This document shows positions 1-5,141 of a DNA stretch of 6,230 nt, piece by piece. The DNA lies in the NCBI GenBank assembly GCA_018711785.1, contig DVHW01000127.1, forward strand, positions 1-6,230, in the 5' to 3' direction. Origin of the DNA: Candidatus Galloscillospira excrementavium (GTDB lineage: Bacteria; Bacillota; Clostridia; Oscillospirales; Oscillospiraceae). Position numbers and translations under genes: made by a program. The notes beneath the pieces were generated by a model that was not told where the DNA came from, did not search any database, and saw nothing but the letters and a program-made list of their open reading frames with translations. Position 1 is the first letter of the stretch. Each line of letters opens with the position of its first letter.

Positions 1-1643
1 AGCCCGTAGCTGCTCTGGAGGTGGAGGAGCCCGGGCCGGACGCCGGCGGCGCGCAGGGCGCCCGCCGCGCCGTAGAACCGCCGGATCTGCTCCCCGGTCC
101 GGGCCCGGGAGTCGGGGTCCAGCCCCTCGGCGCAGGAGAGGTGGGTGAAGAGCCCCTCCACCCGGAGGTGGGGGAGGGAGTACACCTCCCGCAGGCCGTC
201 CCGGTCGTCCCAGGACAGGCCCAGGCGGTGCATCCCCGTGTCCAGCTTCACCTGGACCCGGAGGGGGAGGCCCTGCCGGGAGAGGGCCCGGGCGTGGTCC
301 AGGCCCACCACGGTCTGGGTGAGGCGGTACCGGGCCAGGGCGGGGGCCTCCTCCGGGGCGGTGTAGCCCAGGACCAGGATGTCCCCCCGGACACCGGCGC
401 GCCGCAGGCCCGCCCCCTCGGCCAGGGAGGCCACGGCGAAGTGTTTCACGCCCTCCTCCATACACACCCGGGCCACCACGGCGTCCCCGTGGCCGTAGGC
501 GTTGGCCTTGACCGCCGCCATCAGCCCGCAGCCCGGGGGCAGGAGGGCGCGGAGGGCGGCCAGGTTGTGCCGCAGGGCGGCCGTGTCCACCTCCACCCAG
601 GCCCGGTCCCGGCGGGCGGCGGGCCGGGTCCGGCGTTTCCACAGCAGGAGGGGGAGGGCGGCCAGGGCCGAGAGGGCACACACCGCCAGATAGTGGAGCA
701 GGCTGTTGCCCAGGAAAAACCCGTCCGCCGACAGCAGCCCCAGGGGCCGGGCCAGGCACCGCAGGCCCAGCACACAGAGGGGGTGGACCACATAGACCAC
801 CGTGGACAGGGTGCGCAGGGCGGGCCTGGGCCGAGCGGAGAGGGTGCGGAGGAGGTCCACCAGGAACCACAGGCACAGGGGGAGGGCGAGGTACATGCTG
901 TCGTGCCGGGCCAGCCCCAGCCGGCGGACCAGCAGCCCCTCGGCCGCCAGGGCGGCCAGGGAGAGGGCCAGCCCCAGCGCCGCCCGGCGGCGGGGGAGGG
1001 GCGCCCGCCGGGCCAGGAGATCCCCCAGCAGGAGGAAGAGAGGGGCGAAGAAAAGGCCGTTGCGGGTGTAGGAGAAGAGGGAAAAGAGGGCGTCGTACGC
1101 CCCCGCCAGGGGCGGCAGGGCGGCGGCCAGGCCGTAGTAGCTGTCCCCCAGCAGACCCAAAAGGTAGAGCGCAAGGCACACCAGCAGGGGTATGGCACGC
1201 CTCCCCCGGCACGCCCGGAGCAGGGCGGACACCAGGACCATCCCCAGCAGCACGGCGGGGAAGTACCACAGGTGGTAGAAGGCGCCGTCGAAGAGGAGGT
1301 CCCGTACCAGCCGCAGCGCCAGCCCCTCCCCCCGCCACGCGCCGGTGTAGAGGTTCACCGGCAGGTAGAGGAGGGTGGCCCCGGCGTAGAGCAGGGCGGT
1401 CCGCCCCAGGAAGGGGGCCAGGGCCCGCCACCCCCGCTCCGCCACACGGGGCAGGAGGAAGAAACCGGTGACGGCGAAGAAGAAGGGCACCGCCACCCGG
1501 GCCAAAATGTCGGTGAGGAGGTAGTTGACCCCGGTGTCCCAGGACAGCAGGGGCCCGGTGTGGATGGCCACCACCAGGGCCGCGGCAACGGGGCGGAACC
1601 AGTCCAGCCCGCCGGTGCCCCCGGCCCTACCCGGCCCGGCCAC
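1..1643 (-). CDS. vanT: VanT-type membrane serine/alanine racemase, 3' end beyond the window
   Basis: Membrane-bound PLP racemase that makes D-serine for D-Ala-D-Ser resistance. I translated this frame by hand: 547 codons are open from a GTG at 1641-1643 to the left edge, with no stop. Residues 13-335 form an acyltransferase-3-like multi-pass membrane domain. Its landmarks are LDWFRP (13-18), AIHTGPLL (26-33), RVAVPFFF (49-56), HLWYFPA (124-130), YTRNG (192-196), HDSMYL (247-252) and VVHPLC (285-290). A short basic linker (336-347) leads to the alanine racemase fold from W349. That part has the PLP lysine K379 in VKANAYGHG, LGYTAP (425-430), RLTQTV (440-445), KLDTGMHRLG (466-475) and HLQSSYG (541-547). 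VanT proteins are about 700 residues, so roughly 150 residues are missing, including the C-terminal residue that separates serine from alanine racemases. GTG was chosen because AGGAGG lies 7-8 bases upstream and the protein then begins like VanT. The start overlaps the vanXY end by 17 bases. Membrane domain plus racemase is the VanT hallmark; serine preference is inferred from context. Confidence 0.92.
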   Translation of the reverse strand, partial: MAGPGRAGGTGGLDWFRPVAAALVVAIHTGPLLSWDTGVNYLLTDILARVAVPFFFAVTGFFLLPRVAERGWRALAPFLGRTALLYAGATLLYLPVNLYTGAWRGEGLALRLVRDLLFDGAFYHLWYFPAVLLGMVLVSALLRACRGRRAIPLLVCLALYLLGLLGDSYYGLAAALPPLAGAYDALFSLFSYTRNGLFFAPLFLLLGDLLARRAPLPRRRAALGLALSLAALAAEGLLVRRLGLARHDSMYLALPLCLWFLVDLLRTLSARPRPALRTLSTVVYVVHPLCVLGLRCLARPLGLLSADGFFLGNSLLHYLAVCALSALAALPLLLWKRRTRPAARRDRAWVEVDTAALRHNLAALRALLPPGCGLMAAVKANAYGHGDAVVARVCMEEGVKHFAVASLAEGAGLRRAGVRGDILVLGYTAPEEAPALARYRLTQTVVGLDHARALSRQGLPLRVQVKLDTGMHRLGLSWDDRDGLREVYSLPHLRVEGLFTHLSCAEGLDPDSRARTGEQIRRFYGAAGALRAAGVRPGLLHLQSSYG

Positions 1644-2196
1644 GGGTGCCCCTCCTCTCCCAGTACTCCTCCAGGGTCAGGCCGCAAAGGGCCATCTCCC
1701 CGGCGTGGGGCCGGCCCACATAGCGGAAGTGCCAGGGCTCGTGGCCGATGCCGGTGATGTGCTCCTTCCCTGCCGGGTAGCGCAGGACAAAGCCGAACTC
1801 GGGCGCCGCCAGCCGGAACAGGCGGCACACCCCCTCGTCGGGGAACTGGGGGCAGAGGAAGTCGATGTCCGGCCGGTTTTCCGCCAGGTCGATGGCAAGG
1901 CCGGTCTCGTGCTCGCTGCACCCGGGCCGGGCCACGTAGGTTTCGGTGAAGGCCCGGCCGTGCTCGGCCAGGGAGCTGTCCCAGATGGCCTGCTGCTCGG
2001 CCCGGGAGCGGAAGCCGCTCACCGGCACGATGGCCCCCCGGGCCCCAACGGCGTCCAGCAGCCGCTCCAGCCAGGCCCGGGCGTCCCGGCAGAGGAGGAT
2101 GTCCGGGTGCTTTTCGTCCACCGGCGCCAGCTCCGCCGGGTCCGGCGGGGCGGGGAGGGGGTGGGTGCGGTTGACCAGGATGAGGGAGTCCATCAT
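1627..2196 (-). CDS. vanXY: VanXY-type D,D-dipeptidase/D,D-carboxypeptidase
   Basis: Zinc peptidase of the VanY/VanX (M15) family, 189 residues, close to the roughly 190 of VanXYC. The family hydrolyses D-Ala-D-Ala and, in VanXY types, also trims D-Ala from pentapeptide precursors, clearing the vancomycin-binding ends. SGFRS (60-64) supplies the conserved arginine R63. SEHETGLAID (94-103) supplies zinc ligands H96 and D103. HEPWHFRYVG (152-161) supplies the general base E153 and the third ligand H156. The C-terminal TLEEYW (174-179) is also typical. No signal peptide or membrane anchor is visible, which fits a cytoplasmic VanXY rather than a membrane-anchored VanY. The start is the first of two tandem ATGs (2194-2196); it overlaps the vanG stop as ATGA. 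The second ATG (2191-2193) is equally possible. The open frame continues further upstream but there it overlaps vanG and loses family similarity. The upstream ribosome site is only a G-rich stretch, so translational coupling to vanG is likely. A plain VanY-like carboxypeptidase is the main alternative. Confidence 0.9.
   Translation of the reverse strand: MMDSLILVNRTHPLPAPPDPAELAPVDEKHPDILLCRDARAWLERLLDAVGARGAIVPVSGFRSRAEQQAIWDSSLAEHGRAFTETYVARPGCSEHETGLAIDLAENRPDIDFLCPQFPDEGVCRLFRLAAPEFGFVLRYPAGKEHITGIGHEPWHFRYVGRPHAGEMALCGLTLEEYWERRGTRGRAG
1651..1657 (-). promoter_or_regulatory. Ribosome binding site that fixes the GTG start of vanT
   Basis: The minus strand reads GAGGAGG here, inside the last codons of vanXY. 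A 7-base spacer (GGCACCC) separates it from the GTG at 1641-1643. No ATG in the vanT frame lies between this site and the conserved LDWFRP segment, so the GTG is the best start. The next in-frame ATG is deep inside the membrane domain. Confidence 0.75.
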
Positions 2197-3248
2197 GCCC
2201 CCACCCCCAGTTCCACCAGGCGGTTCACCAGGTCCCCGAAGGCCACTCCCGCCGCCGCCATCATGCCGGGGTAGCGGCTGTGGGCGGTGAAGCCGGGGAT
2301 GGTGTTCACCTCGTTGAACACCACCTCCCCCTCCGGGGTGAGGAACAGGTCCACCCGGGCAAAGCCGGAGCACTCCAGGGCCCGGTAGAGCCTGGCGGCG
2401 GCCTCCTGGACCGCCCGGGCCCGCTCCGGGGAGATGCGGGCGGGCAGGTGGATCTTGGAGGTGAGGAGCTGGTACTTCTCGGTGTAGTCGAAAAACCCGC
2501 CGGCCAGCTCGATCTCATCCACCGCCCCCAGGAAGAGCCGCTCGGTGCCCAGCACGGCGCAGCCCACCTCGAACCCGGGCACCACCTCCTCCACGACGGC
2601 CTTTCCGTCGTGCTCCAGGGCGGCGGCCACTGCCGCCGCCAAGTCCTCTGGCCCCTCCACCCGGCTCACGCCGAAGGAGGAGCCCGCCCGGGCGGGCTTG
2701 ACGAAGAGGGGATAGCGGAGGCCGGCGGTGCGCTCCGGCAGGAGCGCCGGGTCCTCCCAGCCGAAGAACACCGCCCCCCGGGGCACCGCCACCCCGGCCT
2801 GGGCGGCCAGGCGGTGGGCGGCGTCCTTGTCCATGCACAGGGCAGAGGACAGGCACCCGCACCCCACCACCGGGATGCCCGCCAGCTCCAGCAGGCCCTG
2901 GACCGTGCCGTCCTCCCCGTTTTTGCCGTGGAGGACGGGGAAGGCCCCGTCCAGCCGGATGACCGAGGGCCCGGCGGGGGAGAGGAGCAGGAGCCCGTGG
3001 GTCTCCCGGTCCGGGGAGAGGACGGCGGGAGTGCAGTGGGCGCGGTCGGTGTGCCAGGTGTCGGCGGGGATGGCCTCCAGGGGCCCGTCGTAGCAGAACC
3101 ACCTCCCGTCCCGGGTGATGCCCAGGAGCACGGGGCGGTACTTCTCCCGGTCCAGGTGGGTGATGACGGCGTAGGCCGACTGGAGGGAGACCGGGTACTC
3201 GGTGGAGCACCCGCCGAAGAGGATGCAGAGGGTCTTTTTTTCTTTCAT
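2193..3248 (-). CDS. vanG: VanG-type D-alanine:D-serine ligase
   Basis: ATP-grasp ligase of 351 residues (VanG is about 349) that joins D-Ala to a second D-amino acid, predicted D-Ser, for peptidoglycan precursors in the cytoplasm. FGGCSTEYPVS (11-21) holds the catalytic Glu E17. FPVLHGKNGEDGTVQG (103-118) is the D-Ala-D-X ligase signature. LCMDKD (137-142), FVKPARAGSSFG (182-193), VDEIELAGGFFDYTEKY (243-259) and VFNEVNTIPGFTAHSRYP (310-327) complete the ATP, magnesium and substrate sites. The omega-loop carries EKY (257-259), as in D-Ala and D-Ser ligases, not the EKG of D-lactate ligases VanA/VanB. Blocks such as FEVGCAVLG and GGFFDYTEKY match what I recall of VanG better than housekeeping Ddl. 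The start at 3248 is preferred over an ATG nine codons upstream (3273-3275), because AGGAGG sits 9 bases before it and the family N-terminus begins at MKEKKTLCILFGG. The 3' end overlaps vanXY by 4 bases. The vanXY and vanT neighbours strongly support the resistance-ligase reading; exact subtype (G versus C/E/L/N) is less sure. Confidence 0.92.
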   Translation of the reverse strand: MKEKKTLCILFGGCSTEYPVSLQSAYAVITHLDREKYRPVLLGITRDGRWFCYDGPLEAIPADTWHTDRAHCTPAVLSPDRETHGLLLLSPAGPSVIRLDGAFPVLHGKNGEDGTVQGLLELAGIPVVGCGCLSSALCMDKDAAHRLAAQAGVAVPRGAVFFGWEDPALLPERTAGLRYPLFVKPARAGSSFGVSRVEGPEDLAAAVAAALEHDGKAVVEEVVPGFEVGCAVLGTERLFLGAVDEIELAGGFFDYTEKYQLLTSKIHLPARISPERARAVQEAAARLYRALECSGFARVDLFLTPEGEVVFNEVNTIPGFTAHSRYPGMMAAAGVAFGDLVNRLVELGVGA

Positions 3249-3257
3249 GGCAAAACG

Positions 3258-3263
3258 CCTCCT
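3258..3263 (-). promoter_or_regulatory. Ribosome binding site of vanG, inside a hairpin arm
   Basis: AGGAGG on the minus strand, 9 bases before the ATG at 3246-3248. It decides the start in favour of that ATG, because the upstream ATG at 3273-3275 lies before this site and has none of its own. All six bases are paired in the predicted stem spanning 3255-3296, so a transcript starting upstream of the stem could hide this site. Confidence 0.75.
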
Positions 3264-3273
3264 GTCTGTCCCC

Positions 3274-3279
3274 ATTGTA
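3274..3279 (-). promoter_or_regulatory. Possible -10 box (TACAAT) for the van cassette
   Basis: TACAAT matches five of six bases of the sigma-A -10 consensus and lies in one of the few AT-rich spots of the region. Transcription starting about 7 bases downstream would give a leader of roughly 20 bases that still contains the vanG ribosome site. No good -35 box is present 16-19 bases upstream (the region near 3297-3302 reads AAAACT), so the promoter would be weak or need an activator. It sits exactly in the centre of the inverted repeat. Confidence 0.35.
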
Positions 3280-3302
3280 GGACAGGCAGGAGGCGCAGTT
3301 TT

Positions 3303-3320
3303 GACGGATGTCTTTCCGTC
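3303..3320 (-). repeat. Small hairpin in the ABC-vanG intergenic region
   Basis: GACGGA and TCCGTC form a 6-base-pair stem around a 6-base loop (AAGACA on the minus strand). It sits between the exporter stop and the longer vanG-proximal repeat, and AAAAC rather than a T-run follows it on the minus strand, so it is not a good terminator for the exporter. A second short stem, GCGGC/GCCGC at 3355-3368, lies just after the exporter stop and also lacks a T-run. Either could be chance. Confidence 0.3.
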
Positions 3321-3377
3321 GGCTTACGATTTCCTGTCGAAGAACTTAGGATTTGCGGCAGGGGCCGCCGGGGCCGG

Positions 3378-5141
3378 TCAGGAGGGGGCGAACTGGCTGT
3401 TGTAGAGCTTGGCGTAGAAGCCGCCCCGGGAGAGCAGGTCGGCGTGGGTGCCCCGCTCCACGATCTTGCCGTCCCGCATGACCAGGATGAGGTCGGCCTC
3501 CCGGATGGTGGAGAGCCGGTGGGCCACGATGAAGGAGGTGCGCCCCTCCATCAGCCGGGCAAAGGCCTGCTGTATGCGCACCTCGGTGCGGGTGTCGATG
3601 GAGGAGGTGGCCTCGTCCAGAATGAGCATGGGGGGCAGGCACAGCATCACCCGGGCGATGCAGAGAAGCTGCTTCTGCCCCTGGGAGAGGCTGCCCCCGT
3701 CCTCGGTGATGACGGTGTCGTACCCCTGGGGCAGACGGCGGATGAAGCCGTGGGCGTGGGCGGCCTTGGCGGCGGCTACAACTTCCTCCTCCGTGGCGTC
3801 GGGGCGGCCCATGGCGATGTTCTCCCGGATGGTGCCCGCTCGCAGCCAGGTGTCCTGGAGCACCATGCCGAAGCCCCGGCGCAGGCTCTTGCGCGTCAGC
3901 CTCCGCACATCCCGGCCGTCCACACGGATGGCGCCGGCGTCCACGTCGTAAAACCGCATGAGCAGGTTGATGAGGGTGGTCTTGCCGCAGCCGGTGGGGC
4001 CCACGATGGCGATGCGCTGGCCCGGCTTCACGTCCAGGTCGAAGTGCTCGATGAGCTTCTGCTCCGGGTCGTAGGAGAAGCACACGTCCTCCAGCGTCAC
4101 CGCGCCGGCGATGTCCTCCGGCGCGGGGGCGGCGGCGTCGGGGTCGTCGGGGGCCTGGGCCGGGGCCTCGATGAGCTCAAAGAACCGCTGAGCGCAGGCC
4201 AGGGCGTTCTGCAGCTCGGTGATCACGCCGGAGATCTCGTTGAAGGGCTTGGTGTACTGGTTGGCGTAGCTGAGGAAGGCGGAAAGCCCCCCCACGGTCA
4301 GCCCCCCGCCCAGGGCGGTGAGGGCGCCGGCCACGCCCACCCCGGCGTAGACCAGGGAGTTGACGAACCGGGTGGCGGGGTTTGTCAGGGAGGAGAAGAA
4401 GATGGCCTGGAGGGAGCAGCGGCGCAGGCGCTCGTTGACCTCGTCGAACTGCGCCAGGGCGGCCCCCTCGTGGCCGAAGGCACGGACCACCTTCTGGCCC
4501 GAGACCATCTCGTCGATGAGGGCGGTCTGCTCCCCCCGGGTCTCCGACTGGAGGAGGAACATTTTGTGGGTCCGCCGGGCGATGAAGGCGGCCACCAGCA
4601 GGGACACCGGGGTGATGACCACCACCACCAGGGCGATGAGGGGGTGGAGGGCGAACATGAAGCCCAGGGTGCCCAGGATGGTGATGACCCCGGTGAACAG
4701 CTGGGTGAAGCCCATGAGCAGCCCGTCGGCGAACTGGTCCACGTCGGCGACCATGCGGCTGACCACCTCGCCGGTGGGCCGCTGGTCCAGCCAGCTCAGG
4801 GGCAGGACCTGGAGGCGGCGGAAGGCGGCCGAGCGCAGGTCCTGGACCGTGCGGTAGGTGAGGGCGTTGTTGCAAAGGCCCATGACCCACTGGGCCAGGG
4901 CGGTGACCGCGATGGAGATGCCGATGAGCCCCAAAATGGACAGCACGCCGGCAAAGTCCACCTGGCCCTGGGCCACGATGAGGTCGATGGCGTCCCCGGT
5001 GAGGACGGGCACATAGAGGGTGAGGGCCACGGTGACCACGGCCAGGAGCAGGGAGAGGACCAGCCGGGGCCAGTGGGGCGCGATGGCCCGCAGGACCTTT
5101 TTCAGGGTGCCCCGGGAGATGGGGCGGGCGGGCTTAGCCAT
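3378..5141 (-). CDS. Heterodimeric ABC exporter, catalytically competent half-transporter
   Basis: Membrane and ATPase half-transporter of 587 residues, a normal full length for the type-1 exporter family, expected in the cytoplasmic membrane. The membrane domain spans residues 15-320 with hydrophobic stretches near 26-46, 64-90, 141-163, 166-187, 245-275 and 280-305. A Pro/Ala/Asp-rich linker (326-343) follows. The ATPase domain has A-loop Y357, Walker A GPTGCGKT (381-388), Q-loop Q429, signature LSQGQ (485-489), Walker B LILDE with catalytic E510, D-loop SSID (513-516) and H-loop H541. Walker B and H-loop are canonical, but the signature deviates from LSGGQ. The partner upstream shows the reverse pattern, so the two make one working and one degenerate ATP site, as in TM287/288, BmrCD or LmrCD. 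The start ATG has AGGAGG 9 bases upstream (5151-5156), inside the partner gene, and overlaps its stop by 8 bases, so the two are co-translated. Multidrug or lipid-like substrates are typical of the family; the real substrate is unknown. Confidence 0.93.
   Translation of the reverse strand: MAKPARPISRGTLKKVLRAIAPHWPRLVLSLLLAVVTVALTLYVPVLTGDAIDLIVAQGQVDFAGVLSILGLIGISIAVTALAQWVMGLCNNALTYRTVQDLRSAAFRRLQVLPLSWLDQRPTGEVVSRMVADVDQFADGLLMGFTQLFTGVITILGTLGFMFALHPLIALVVVVITPVSLLVAAFIARRTHKMFLLQSETRGEQTALIDEMVSGQKVVRAFGHEGAALAQFDEVNERLRRCSLQAIFFSSLTNPATRFVNSLVYAGVGVAGALTALGGGLTVGGLSAFLSYANQYTKPFNEISGVITELQNALACAQRFFELIEAPAQAPDDPDAAAPAPEDIAGAVTLEDVCFSYDPEQKLIEHFDLDVKPGQRIAIVGPTGCGKTTLINLLMRFYDVDAGAIRVDGRDVRRLTRKSLRRGFGMVLQDTWLRAGTIRENIAMGRPDATEEEVVAAAKAAHAHGFIRRLPQGYDTVITEDGGSLSQGQKQLLCIARVMLCLPPMLILDEATSSIDTRTEVRIQQAFARLMEGRTSFIVAHRLSTIREADLILVMRDGKIVERGTHADLLSRGGFYAKLYNSQFAPS

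Larger units (their letters stand above)
3255..3296 (-). repeat. Long inverted repeat before vanG: candidate operator, attenuator or terminator hairpin
   Basis: On the minus strand GCCTCCTG-C-CTGTCC is followed by an 8-base loop TACAATGG and then GGACAG-A-CAGGAGGC. This gives 8 and 6 perfect pairs with one C/A mismatch between them, plus an extra C-G and a G-T pair at the base. The right arm contains the vanG AGGAGG site and the loop contains a TACAAT box. GTTTTG follows on this strand, and CAAAAC/GTTTTG flank the stem on the two sides, a pattern also seen in bidirectional terminators. The U-run is only four long, so termination would be weak. The repeat is directly visible; which role it plays is inference. 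Confidence 0.75.

Noticed and set aside
521..1198. Minus-strand frame rich in Trp, Pro, Cys and Ser.
   Set aside because: It is the shifted reading of vanT; the conserved VanT motifs appear only in the neighbouring frame.
21..1757. Plus-strand open frame of 578 codons opposite vanT.
   Set aside because: Pro/Gly/Gln/Glu-rich and repetitive, with no domain. The minus strand carries a convincing racemase and acyltransferase frame over the same bases.
1355..1921. Minus-strand frame spanning the vanXY-vanT junction.
   Set aside because: Shifted reading of both genes; it shows no motif of either family.
3235..3241. Run of seven A (minus strand) in codons 3-6 of vanG, a possible slippage site.
   Set aside because: Encodes the usual lysine-rich start of the protein, and seven A is short for phase variation; no other sign of switching.
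3273..3275. Upstream ATG as an alternative vanG start (nine extra residues).
   Set aside because: No ribosome site precedes it, it overlaps the loop of the hairpin, and the added residues do not match the family N-terminus.
3301..3330. Plus-strand promoter-like pair TTGACG and TACGAT with an 18-base spacer.
   Set aside because: It would fire antisense into the exporter and no plus-strand gene follows. A chance match in a short AT-richer gap is more likely.
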